DNA from: Wurfbainia villosa
Lineage: Eukaryota; Streptophyta; Magnoliopsida; Zingiberales; Zingiberaceae
Length of the DNA: 64,000 nucleotides
Assembly (NCBI GenBank): GCA_025175895.1
Contig: CM046005.1
Location: 68,782,325-68,846,324 of the forward strand
Direction of reading: 5' to 3'
Below the pieces are notes generated by a model. It did not search any database. It saw nothing but the letters and a program-made list of their open reading frames with translations, and had not been told where the DNA came from. Positions within the stretch are counted from its first letter, which is position 1, and the number at the start of each line of letters is the position of its first letter. The position numbers were made by a program, and so were the translations under genes. Of the stretch, positions 10,254 to 22,919 are shown one piece after another.

Positions 10254-12755
10254 GAAGGTTTTGCGATGCCATTCAATGATTTTATTTTTGAGTCTTGGAT
10301 TCTCGGGAGTCGGTTTATTTTTCGATTTTAGTTTTTGTGAGATGGGATTGACAGTGGCATGTGCTCCAAGCAGAACGAGGTAAGAATTCCTGATAACTTA
10401 TAGTTTAGTAGATATTTATCTAAACTTGATCAATAGGTGTATACAGTCAGAGTTATGACACCTGTGCAGACTCGTAGTAGGGGTCATCCATCGAAGCGAC
10501 TAACCGGAGTTACCTTTAGTATTTATACTCCCGGTTTTGTTGGCTATGCATTTAGTGTATATAATAGGGAATAACCTGTAGTATGTTGCTCATTATTCAT
10601 AATCGTGGTTTGAGTTGACCACAGGAACGACCTGTTGAGTCTATGAGCCTTGAACCTGTGTCGAAAAGGTGAATTTACCTTTGAGAGCCGACTGATACCG
10701 AGTCGGTAAATAGGGATCAAGTCGTCACATTTCTTGTGAAAATCAAAGACTACAGTCTTAGAGATTTTCACTTACGGTGCTAATCAGATCATTACCCGTG
10801 GGGTAATGGACTAGGTGTGTATACTATTATTTCTACAGCAAGCGGAGGGTTAGTATAAGGTGTTCCATAGGGATTTTTAATCCCTGAGTTATTCGTACTG
10901 GGTTGTATAACTTTGAAGGTACTTTTGAGTACTTAACTCGTGTTATATAGAGAAAGTAGAGTTATTTGCATACCATTATCGGGATCAAGCCAATATTTGG
11001 TGGTGATGCAGAAAAATAATCTTCGGAGAATAACATATCACTTATCATGGTTAGTGATGTTGAGAAAGAGTATTTCCCCGGGTCACTTTCTGTGACATAT
11101 TGTAGGAAATTCTTGAGCTTCAAGTAGGGTGATCGTCGGTAACGGGAATACCATGTAAAGTCATTAGACTTACAGAGTTTATGCTCACCTAATAGCTCAA
11201 GAATGTAAATGGATGTTTTAAGCCACCCATGGTTATTGGCTTACTTTTGGAGTAAGATCACTGGATCTTCTATCAAATCCTGTTGGTAGACATTGGATTG
11301 AGTCAGGAGTTTAAAAATGACTCCGTACAAGTGTTTAGAAGATGAAGATTGATAAACAGACATTGCAAGTCAGATGTTGGAATGAGAAGCCTCCGAATGT
11401 TGGACAAAAAGGAGCAAGATCAGAGTCATAGGCCACGAGCTACTAGTAGAGAGTTTTCCCGATCATACAAGACCCACCGCAGTTCGTCAGAACTGTCTGA
11501 TGTTATCAGTGAAATCAGAACAAAGACTCCGAAGGGATTATGTGTGTGCAGTGCGGATCACAAAGACACGCAAAGTCGGACTATTCGAAGGATCAGTCAT
11601 CCGGGGTGCAATTTTAGTTTATTCTGTATATGCTGATACTCCGATTGATACAGGTAGTATATAGATATCTTTGTCTAAACTATTCTGAGATAAGATGAGA
11701 AGGATTTCTATATTCAGTTTATATGGATCGGTAGTGTCTTTACCATCAAAAGAGATGTTGACCAACAAATTAGAAGTCAAGAGATTCCTTTGGACTTTGA
11801 TAAATATATTTTTACTGTGGACATACCCATGTGGATTAGTTGTGTTTTCCCTGACAGGTGGGAAGTTGAGACGATTATTGTGATAATTATCAAGGGGTTA
11901 TGATATTGATTTTGGATGTTTAGAGATTGATTTTAGAAATGTTACCTTATGGTGGGAGAGTTGACTCAGTTGTTATATAATTGACTTGGTTGATATGAGG
12001 TGGATATCTTGATATTAACTTGGATGTTATGATGTTGAAATGATGGTATAAAATGTCTCTAGGATGTGTGTATAATTTGAGGGTAATCAGATGTAGTTTC
12101 GGATGAACTCCCAGGATGGCCATGACGTAGGCAAGTGGAGTATACGATCGGAGTGATTTCGGGAATAGTTTTGATACTAAAGACCTCATATTGGGAGAAA
12201 AATTCTGAATGGTTATTTTATCGATTGAGGTAATGATATTTTAGAGTTAAATATTTGTACTTATGGTGTATTTACTGAGGGTTGGTGTAAAGCACACAAG
12301 GTAGTTGAAGCTCGTGATGTACTCAATGCAATGTCATTCATTGGTTGTGAGCCTAATCAGATTGTTTAATACCCTCAGTGATCGGTTTTGCAAATTTGGC
12401 AAGGTTGATGATCCATAGGAGGTATTTGTTGGAATGACGATTTTACCAGGATATAATCTTATTGGTATTAAGATTACTGAACACAATGGGAATTGAAAGA
12501 CCATAAGTTATGTTTATAGGAGGTGTTGGATGAGATATTTATCTGTCCCAATATTTTCTTGAGGAAGATTCGGAACTCTTTGTTGAAAGAGAGATGGACC
12601 TTTGAGATTATGCATCGATTATCGATGATGGAATGCGATAGTTGTTAAAAGTGAATATCCTTCATTGTTGATAGATGATCTATTTAGATCAGCAATGGAC
12701 ACCTGTGTATACTCTAAGTTTGATTTACGACTGGAGTATTGATATTGTAGTGACA
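10254..12755 (+). pseudogene. Gypsy-A gag, protease and start of reverse transcriptase (decayed)
   Basis: No frame stays open for long, but landmarks occur in the expected order. A gag zinc-knuckle remnant begins at 11543, CVQCGSQRHAKSDY, with Tyr in place of the last Cys. A protease active-site remnant, PIDTGS followed at once by a stop, has its DTG at 11647-11655. The reverse transcriptase start is recognisable near 12640-12730, with YSKFDLR encoded around 12710-12727. Stops and shifts between these points show that the gene is dead. The reading breaks at 12755 where Gypsy-B is inserted; RT-like sequence resumes at 22920. Confidence 0.75.
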
Positions 12756-12760
12756 TAATG

Positions 12761-15610
12761 TGTCACGCCCCGAAAGAGACCTCGCCAGACGAAAATCCGG
12801 CAGCATCTCCCCTGTACGGGTGACAATCCCAATTACATACAAGGCCTACACGGCCACTATACATCGGTCAACACGACCGGAATCCAAACTCACACGCAGT
12901 TATATATTTGGCCTCAGTCCATCAACCAAAATAAATGATAAACAGTCTACCATAAATCAACTTACCCCTTCTGCCATCTAGGCAGGAATACTCACCAAAA
13001 TCCAATCAAACCAAAATCCGAATAAGGTCCATACGGACACCAAAAATCCAAATACAAAATCAATCTCCAAACCTATACATGTCCTCTAACCAAAATATCC
13101 AAACCATAAAGCAAATATCCAAAATAAAACATTCACGACGAGTGGGGGTCCGGCAGCTGCACTCTCCTGACAGCTTCATCCTGAAATAGATATAAATCAA
13201 CGGGGTGAGTTCAAAGAACTCTGCGGGTATAGTAGATATGCAAAATAAGGTATAGCTAACAATAAAAATATCATGCCAGTACAGTCTCACATAAATAGGG
13301 TATGCAAGCAAGAAATACAAAATGACTGTACTTACCTGAATCTCCTACCCTGATATAGGAGCATGTGCCTGACTAGAAGTAATAGAGTCCTGACCATATA
13401 TAAACATGTATCCTGTATGCATGACAATCATATGCACATCCAAGGCATCAATACAATAATGCAGCAAACACAATACAAAATGCAATCCGTGCAAAATGCA
13501 TGCCGTGCCAATGACATGGTCACCCCTGACGCCAGTCAGCCGCCTCACACGCAATGGTGAAGCCGAGTGGGTAGGGCTCTTGAGTGACCGAGTGAACAGG
13601 ATGCTGTCGGAGTACACCTATCCTCCTGCCCCAAACATAGTGGGGGAGCTAAGCTCTCATCTCCCGGTGTCATAGACCAGAGGAGGGATCCTGCCCCGCT
13701 ACACACGCTCGCTGCTACCCATGAGCGGACCCGGGTGAACAGAGAAACGCACACATCCTCCTCGATGTACCACTAACCCATGAGTGGCAGTGTGTGCGAG
13801 CCATGTAAGCCCAGTGGGCTCAACAATAATGGAACCCGTCGACCAAGATGCAATCATGCAAAAATGGTGCATGATACTAAAGCATGTAAATCCTACTCAA
13901 AATACCTATCCGAATAATATGTACAATCAATATGTACATATCCATAATCCAAATACTATGATCCAAATCAAACAGGAAAATATAATCATATCCTATCACA
14001 TGCATGTATCTAGTAGGCACTAAAATCATACCAGGCATATAAACATGAAAAAGTTATTGTAAGCTATCCTAACTAGCATATCAACTTGACTTAATCTAAA
14101 AGTTAAGTCAAAATACCCGCCTGAATATATATATATCCGCAAGAATGAACCAAATCGTCATGGTGAGGACACCCTCGTGTAGAAACATGACTATAGTCAA
14201 GCACAAAAATACAATTCACCGACAAATCGAATAATTAATCGATTTCCTTCATAACCCAATTGCCCCAAATCAATTTCCAATTCTCCCAAATTTTCCAACC
14301 GTCTTAATAATCCTTTTCCTACCACAAATATTCATACAATTAATTTAGCTCACTAAATCAATTGATAAAACTTTGATTAATTAATCATAAGCTAATTAAT
14401 CAATTTAAACCTGGATTAATCCGCATTTTAACAACCTAAGCCAAATAACTGAAATTTAATGGCTTTCAATTTATCCAATTATTGTACCAATCCATTTACC
14501 TAAAACATCCTCAAGATCAAACAATATCACCCAAATCCTATATCCTCCGAATACCATACCGATCAACTGAATAACTCCGTAATCAACCCAAATCGACCAA
14601 TCAAGCTCACCCGCCCTAGGAATTCCACCGACAACCGATAGCCCCAACTCAATTTCTCAAATTCACAGTCGACACCTCCAAATCAAACCCTCACAGCCAT
14701 TTACAATCCTCCACAGCCCTCTCAGCCAGTAACCCCCTCAAATTCACAGTCGTTCCTCTTCACCTAAACAACAACCACTGGAACAGACGAAGTAAACAGA
14801 GAAACAATATATACCAGAAATTTGGGAAAACTCATCCCAGTGGTATCTCCTCGGTGCGGACTGAAACTGGCCGGAAACCACCGGCGCTGGCAGAGGAGCG
14901 ATGCCTCTAACTGTGGCAGAGGAGATCGGCGTGCGCGACTGTGGACGGCAAGCGCGTAAAAGGGGAAAGAAATCGGCGACCTCTCGTCGGCTGCTGCGGT
15001 CGGAGATGGAGGTTGCAGCGTCGGGTGGAAGTGGCTCGCGGCGATCCTTTGGTCGCGGCGGCCCGCGCGCGTCGTCTAGGGCAGAGGAGTCCGGCGAGTG
15101 CGCGAGGAAGGAGCGGGCTCGGCTGAGGGTGGCGGTGGTTCGGACGGCGAAGGGGAGCACACGCCGGACGGGGGCGGCGGTGGTGGCTCGCGTCGGGCGG
15201 CGGTGGGCTGCCGACCGCAACGAGAAAAGGGGCGCCGGCGAGAAGAAAGGATGGCGTCGGGCGCGTGAAGGAACGGGCGACTCTCGGGGAAGAAGGGTGT
15301 CGCCGGCGAAGAAGAAGGTGCCGACGGAAGTGGGCTCGCAAAAGGGAACTACCGAAGGAATGTCGCGGTGGGGGGGGGGGGAAAGAAATAAAAAGGGAAA
15401 TAGAAAAATAGAAACTTAGGGTTTTCCATCGCGTATTTATCCCCTTTAAATAGACCCCTCTAAAGCCCGTTTACTTTATCCCCGTAAAAATCTCGTACGG
15501 AGTTCGTTTAATTCCAGAAAAATTCCTAAAAATATCGAAAATAATCCCTAGGATTATTTCCCCGAAATTTTGGCCATTTAATTTCGTATTTTTAATTTTA
15601 GTATTTTACA
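12761..15610 (-). repeat. 3' LTR of Gypsy-B
   Basis: 2850 bp with ends TGTCACGCCC and ATTTTACA on the plus strand. It includes a GC-rich block (about 14880-15370) whose overlapping open frames on both strands (for example 14744-15220 and 14901-15419) reflect base composition and have no recognisable domain. A run of about ten G occurs at 15369-15380. It is nearly identical to the 20066 copy except for a patch at about 13560-13850 and a shorter one near 14160. Confidence 0.92.
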
Positions 15611-18600
15611 TTCTCCCTTACTAATAAAAATTTGGTCCCCAAATTTCCTACTCGTATATTAGTACGAGATGTCCCAACAACCATCTCAAGCATCTGGAGA
15701 CAAGTCACACCTCAAGTTACTAAGTGGGGTTACTGATATCCCTTAACATCAAATTACACTTGCTTCTAGCAGCCCTTCCAAAATATGAATAGTATCTTCA
15801 TTTCGTCCACCTATAACAAGTACCTAACTGTACCTGAGTGGATCTCTATATCCGTGACCTGTTAAAGACTATCTATAATCCAAAGGTAAATCCTGAACCG
15901 CTATCACATACGATACTCACAGATCCTCCATGAACTGGAAATCGCCATAGTATAACCTATCCAACGATCCAACAAACTCATCGTATGGATCGAACGAAAA
16001 TGAGCGGACTTAGCTAATCATACTAAGTCCTTTCCGAATTCCAAATAATCTCCCAACACTGTCCATCATACTATGCTTTCACGTCCATCTCGGTACAGAA
16101 CCTTGCTGATTATTTATATACCACCTTTACCAGACTTCCAAATCAACTATGTTCCGCATGTCGTTCCACCACGGAGAACGTTTTTAATACTTACTATTTT
16201 CCGAATACAATCCTATACATACCGCAACATTGCAACCTATTGCAATCTTCAGCAATACTTATCAAAATATCATGATAAAGCCTCGTGACTCTCGAGGTAA
16301 TACCAAAGGCACTACTTACGGGCAACGACATGCTACTACGACCGAGACTCATAGCCAGTCAAGATGTCAGGTAGCTATCTAGCCACCTACTACATACAAA
16401 TTCCAATATCACTAATTCCGAACCGGTAGAGCAAAAGTACAACTCTATTGTAGATGCTCTCTATCATCACAACAGGAATCTATCTGTTGTTCCCGAATCA
16501 ATAGTAACTCTTCCTAAATTCAAATGCAACTACACAGTAGCTAGCTAAAACCTCATAAGCATATCTGCTCCTCACCTCTACAAAACAACATAACAACTCC
16601 TACTAGGTCCACGTCATATATAAATATGACAACTCATCTCGTAGTTCCTCATTTGACGTAAACATGGGATACGTCTTGATCAACTACATCAGAAATGCTC
16701 TATTCTCTGAAACATTGCATCCGCATACAATACCCTTCTTCCCACCCGAGAATGATCAAACAACTCTGGTGTAAAAGTCAACCATCGTCTGAGCCCTGAA
16801 ACTAGTTTCACAAGCTTCAGACCAAGTAAATTCCATCACCAATCAGCGGTGTAATACCGCTAGAGCATCCCATCCATATCCATGAAAAAAAAATCAAATC
16901 AATACCAGAAAACCATCATCTACGGTGCCCGAGTGCTCAACTCCAACTGCCACCATCATAAATGATCCAATCGTGTCCAGAATACACGATTTCCTAAATC
17001 CCTGGACGACTAAGTCGTCATAAGTCAAACAAGATAATCAAACCTCGTACAATTCATACCAACTATGAAATTGTCACCACTATACACCTGCATCCTCTTT
17101 ACTCTAGGCTGATGATATATCAATCATCCCTATAACTTTGATAATTGTATGACACCCTGTCACTACAATATCAACACACCAATCATAAATCAATCCTAGA
17201 GTATACACAGGTGTCCTATAGCTGATCTAAATAGATCCTCAATCCACCATGAAGGATATTCATTTCCTTCTACCACTACCGCATTCCATCATCGATAATT
17301 GATGTATAACCTCAAAGATTCATCTCTCATTGAACAATGAGTTCCAGAGCTTCTCAAGAAATAAATTCTGGGACAAATAAATATCCCATCCAACAACTCC
17401 TATAATTGGAATTTAGATTCTTCCAATTCTCATAGTGTTAAGCAACACTGATACCAACTAAATTATCCCCTGAAAAATTGTCATTCTAACAAATACCTCT
17501 TGGCATCATCAACCTTGCCAATTCTGAAAGACCGATCGATGACGGTATCTAAGCAACTCGATTGGCTTACAGCCAATTGAATGACATTGCCTTGAGTACA
17601 TCACGAGCTTTAACAACCTTGTGCGCTTTACACTAGCCCTTAGCCAACGCACCATAAGTAAAAATATTAGCTCGTAAAAATAACATTACCTCAGTACCAA
17701 ATAAATTATCTCACAGTAGGGGATCTTCGATATCGAAACTATTTTCGAAATCCCTCCAATCGCCTACTCTACTTGCCTATACAGCGGCAAGCCTAGAAGT
17801 TCCTCCAACACTACATCTGATTACTCTCGAATTATACAGGCATCCGAGAGACCTTCTTATACCATCATGTCACAAGCATAACCTCCAAGTTAATATCCAG
17901 ATATCCACATCATATCAACCAAGTCAACTATAAAACAACTAAGTCAACTCTCTCACCATAATATAACATTTCCATCAATCAACCTCTAAACATCCAAAAT
18001 CATTTTCATACCCCTGTGATAATCATCACAGTAATCATCTCAACATCTCACCTATCAGTGGAAACACTATTAATCCACATAATCCAAATATAAAAATCCT
18101 TTTAATCCTATCAGTGCATGTTTTAACCACAGATATCTGTAAACACCTGTATCTCTCAATATATCATCAAGTAAGGTAAACTATAGTAATACCTCAATGA
18201 TCAATCCTTCAATCATCTGATACCAACCTCAATGATCAATCCTTCAACCATCTACAACTCCTTTCGAGTAAAGATGTAAACTCATCCAACTTCTGCTCTT
18301 AATGGATTCCCTATTTCACAGTGATCTAGAAAAAGAATTCGATAACTGTATGAATCTAGGTGTATACACCTCTTCCTATCATTTTCTTCAAGAACCATAC
18401 AACCAGCCTCATATCTCCACAAGTGCACAAACCACTTCTGATAGCAACATATATCTGAGGAGAAAACTTAAATCCATATTCCTGTTTTCCGTTGGGAAAT
18501 GAGGTGTTTCATTAATCTTTCATTCCCGAGACAGAGCCTGGATCGCCACCAAAATAAATTAAACTAAAATTCCAACTAAATCCTCAATCACTCAAGAGGT

Positions 18601-20040
18601 TGTAAACCTCCATCATCAACATCAAGTTACCATCTCTAGCAATAGACCTGATTAATATCACGCATCAACATGGGAACGAAATAATGTCACGTGAATCCCA
18701 CTAGAAGAGCACGTTCACGACTTCTACGGTTGTCTTATCAGAAGTGTAGGTTATTATCACTAAATTGACTACACTATTCTCTTGCGACACTTGTTGCAGT
18801 CATTTTTATAAATATGACTCACCCTAAGGCCTCCCTATAGGAACTGATGGAAGATCCAACTATCTTAATCCAAATGTAGACCAATAAATCGTGGGTGATT
18901 GAAAACAACTCAATCACTATCTTGAGCCCTTAAGTGGGGGTAAACTATGTAATTCTAGTAAACTCTATAGTGAAATCCATTAACAATTTATCACTCAACT
19001 AAAGGCTCAAGAATTCCTCAACAATGAGTCATACAAAAATAGCATAAGGAAATATTGTCTTCCGAAAACATCCAGAACCCATGATCCCGTAATGGGTTAT
19101 TTTCCCAAAATTCTCCTACATATTCCACCAAGTAACAACTTGATCATTGCAATAGTAAGAAACTATCTCCACTCCTATATAAATACCAGTTAGGTACTTA
19201 ACAGTACCTTCAATGTTATCAATCTAAGGCTCAAGCCGCTCAAGGATCAAAATCCCTATGGAACTTCGTAACTTAAACCTCCAAGGACTGTATCAACAAT
19301 AGTATTCATTCTTTGTCCATTGCCCCACAGAGTAATAATCTGCCTAGCATAATCAGTGAAAATCTCTAACACTGTAGTCCTTGATTTCCACAACCAATGT
19401 GATGACTTGACCCCTGCTTTTCTGCCTCGGTATCAGTCAGCTCTCAAAAAGGCAATGCATCTTTTCGTCACAGGTCCAAGACTCACAAACTGAACAAGTC
19501 ATTTGTGGTCAACTCCATCCACGATTACGAATAGTGACCAATACACTAAATGTTATTTCCTATTATCCACTTAACACATAGCCAATCTAACCTGGAGTAT
19601 AAACACTACGACAACTCCGGCTGGTCACCTTGGTGGGCGACCCCTACTACGAGTCTGCACATGAGTCAAAACTCAATAGACCCTTTCTGACAACTCCATA
19701 ACCAGAGATCTCACTGTCCTCTTGCGTGGTTACCCTGCACCACGTCTCGGTGCAGGTGCACGCCCACCTCGTCTCATATCTGTTAAATTATTACAGATGC
19801 TACTAGAATAGATGTTAATAGAAGTAAAAATATATAAAATTTTCATCATACCTATTTTACCGCAGGAGAGGTTCTGTCGCTGCCAAATCCCCATATTGAC
19901 CTCGTCATAAATCCTCGAATTCCGAAATATAAAAATCGTCGGAAATCCATACCAATCCAAAATTTTCCAAATTACCTCGTAAAACCTGCCAAACGTGGCA
20001 AACTCCAAAAAATCCAAAAACCCCTAGGAACTCGAAAACC
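15611..20040 (-). pseudogene. Gypsy-B internal gag-pol remnant
   Basis: Read on the minus strand from 20040 to 15611. No long open frame survives. By comparison with Gypsy-A the RT region lies at about 17300-16900, an RNase H connection segment with FTWSEACE near 16840, and integrase-core-like sequence at about 16050-15700. No chromodomain segment is recognisable before the polypurine tract (AGTAAGGGAGAA on the minus strand, 15611-15622). Gag should lie between about 19900 and 18300 but shows only scattered similarity to Gypsy-A. The element could not encode its own enzymes. Confidence 0.7.
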
Positions 20041-20057
20041 TAGGCGCTCTGATACCA
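20041..20057 (-). other. Primer binding site, Gypsy-B
   Basis: The minus strand reads TGGTATCAGAGCGCCTA, complementary to initiator-Met tRNA, about eight bases from the LTR end at 20066. Confidence 0.88.
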
Positions 20058-20065
20058 AATAAATT

Positions 20066-22914
20066 AGTCACACCCCGAAAGAGACCCCGCCAGATGAAAA
20101 TCCGGCAGCATCTCCCCTGTACGGGTGACAATCCCAATTACATACAAGGCCTACACGGCCACTATACATCGGTCAACACGACCGAAATCCAAACTCACAT
20201 GCAGTTATATATTTGGCCTCAGGCCATCAACCAAAATAAATGATAAACAGTCTACCATAAATCAACTTACCCCTTCTGCCATCTGGGCAGGAATACTCAC
20301 CAAAATCCAATCAAACCAAAATCCGAATAAGGTCCATACGGACACCAAAAATCCAAATACAAAATCAATCTCCAAACCTATACATGTCCTCTAACCAAAA
20401 TATCCAAACCATAAAGCAAATATCCAAAATAAAGTTTGCACTCTCTGACGAATCATCCTGAAATAGATATAAATCAACAGGGTGAGTTCAAAGAACTCTG
20501 CGGGTATAGTAGATATGCAAAATAAGGTATAGCTAACAATAAAAATATCATGCCAGTACAGTCTCACATAAATAGGGTATGCAAGCAAGAAATACAAAAT
20601 GACTGTACTTACCTGAATCTCCTACCCTGATATAGGAGCATGTGCCTGACTAGAAGTAATAGAGTCCTGACCATATATAAACATGTATCCTGTATGCATG
20701 ACAATCATATGCACATCCAAGGCATCAATACAATAATGCAGCAAACACAATACAAAATGCAATCCATGCAAAATGCATGCCGTGCCAATGACATGGTCAC
20801 CCCTGACGCCAGTCAACCGCCTCACACGCAATGGTGAAGCCGAGTGGGTAGGGCTATGACAACTGTGCACTCTGCCATCACTGCTCCTGAGTGACCGAGT
20901 GAACAGGGATCTTTGTCGAGTACACCTATCCTCCCGCCCAAACATAGTGGGGAGCTAAGCTCTCATCACCGGTGTCATAGACCGAGGAGGGATCCTCGCC
21001 GCTACCACGCGCCTGCCGCTACCCATGAGCGGACTCAATGAGCTCGACAGAGAACGCACACATCCTCCTGATGTACCACTAACCCATGAGTGGCAGTGTG
21101 TGCAGGCCATGTAACTGGCTGCGGGCTCAACAATAATGGAACCCCGTCCAGCCAGCATGCAATCATGCAAAAATGGTGCATGATACTAAAGCATGTAAAT
21201 CCTACTCAAAATACCTATCCGAATAATATGTACAATCAATATGTACATATCCATAATCCAAATACTATGATCCAAATCAAACAGGAAAATATAATCATAT
21301 CCTATCACATGCATGTATCTAGTAGGCACTAAAATCATACCAGGCATATAAACATGAAAAAGTTATTGTAAGCTATCCTAACTAGCATATCAACTTGACT
21401 TAATCTAAAAGTTAAGTCAAAATACCCGCCTGAATATATATATCCTCAAGAATGAACCAAATCGTCACGACTGGGGACCTGCCTCATGACCGAAACCTGC
21501 ATAAAGCATGACTATAGTCAAGCACAAAAATACAATTCACCGACAAATTGAATAATTAATCGATTTCCTTCATAACCCAATTGCCCCAAATCAATTTCCA
21601 ATTCTCCCAAATTTTCCAACCATCTTAATAATCCTTTTCCTACCACAAATATTCATACAATTAATTTAGCTCACTAAATTAATTGATAAAACTTTGATTA
21701 ATTAATCATAAGCTAATTAATCAATTTAAACCTGGATTAATCCGCATTTTAACAACCTAAGCCAAATAACTGAAATTTAATGGCTTTCAATTTATCCAAT
21801 TATTGTACCAATCCATTTACCTAAAACATCCTCAAGATCAAACAATATCACCCAAATCCTATATCCTCCGAATACCATACCGATCAACCGAATAACTCCG
21901 AAATCAACCCAAATCGACCAATCAAGCTCACCCGCCCTAGGAATTCCACCGACAACTGATACCCCCAACTCAATTTCTCAAATTCACAGTCGACACCTCC
22001 AAATCAAACCCTCACAGCCATTTACAATCCTCCACAACCCTCTCAGCCAGCAACCCCCTCAAATTCACAGTCGTTCCTCTTCACCTAAACAACAACCACT
22101 GGAACAGACGAAGTAAACAGAGAAACAATATATATCAGAAATTTGGGAAAACTCCTCCCAGCAGTATCTCCTCAGTGCGGACTGAAACTGGTCGGAAACC
22201 ACCAGCGCTGGCAGAGGAGCGATGCCTCCAACTATGGCAGAGGAGATCGGCATGCGTGACTGTGGATGGTAAGCGCGTAAAAGGGGAAAGAAATCTGTGG
22301 CCTCTCGTCGACTGCTGCGGTCAGAGATGGAGGTTGCAGCGTCGGGCGGAAGCGGCTCGCGGCGATCATTTGGTCGCGGCGGCCCGCGCGCGTCGTCTAG
22401 GGCAGAGGAGTCCGGCGAGTGCGCGAGGAAGGAGCGGGCTCAGCTGAGGGTGGTGGTGGTTCGGACGGCGAAGGGGAGCATGCGTCGGACGGGGGCGGCG
22501 GCGGCGGTGGGCTGCCGACCGCAACGAGAAAAGGGGCGCCGACGAGAAGAAAGGATGGCGTCGGGCGCGTGAAGGAACGGGCGACGCTCGGGGAAGAAGG
22601 GTGTCGCCGGCGAAGAAGGTCTTGAAGCGGAAGTGGGCTCATGAAAGGAAGCTAGAAGGAATGTCGCGTGGGGGCAAAGAAATAAAAAGGGAAATAGAAA
22701 AATAGAAACTTAGGGTTTTCCATCGCGTATTTATCCCCTTTAAATAGACCCCTCTAAAGCCCGTTTACTTTATCCCCGTAAAAATCTCGTACGGAGTCCG
22801 TTTAATTCCAGAAAAATTCCTAAAAAATCCTAAAAATCTCGAAAATAATCCCTAGGATTATTTCCCCGAAATTTTGGCCATTTAATTTCGTATTTTTAAT
22901 TTTAGTATTTTACA
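20066..22914 (-). repeat. 5' LTR of Gypsy-B
   Basis: 2849 bp matching 12761-15610. The terminal dinucleotide next to the primer site has changed (plus strand AGTCAC instead of TGTCAC). It carries the same GC-rich block (22160-22690), again with composition-driven open frames that are not called as genes. Confidence 0.9.
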
Positions 22915-22919
22915 TAATG

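Larger units (their letters stand above)
12761..22914 (-). mobile_element. Gypsy-B: minus-strand gypsy element inserted in the Gypsy-A RT gene
   Basis: 10,154 bp with two LTRs of about 2.85 kb and a 4.45-kb decayed internal region. The flanking 5-bp duplication is TAATG (12756-12760 and 22915-22919). Orientation is fixed by the primer site (minus strand at 20041-20057) and by the polypurine tract next to 15611. Its internal sequence is homologous to Gypsy-A along gag-pol, so the two are relatives, and they share an unusual RT deletion. Confidence 0.92.

Noticed and set aside
10241..10260. tRNA gene
   Set aside because: The tRNA-like sequence is only a short primer binding site next to an LTR. 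No cloverleaf can be drawn around this or the other sites.
14744..15419. Overlapping open frames of 140-170 codons on both strands
   Set aside because: They lie in the GC-rich part of a Gypsy-B LTR. Frames stay open on both strands because of composition, they differ in the other LTR copy and they show no domain.
22175..22642. Further GC-rich open frames on both strands
   Set aside because: Same LTR block as at 14744-15419; not conserved between the two LTR copies.
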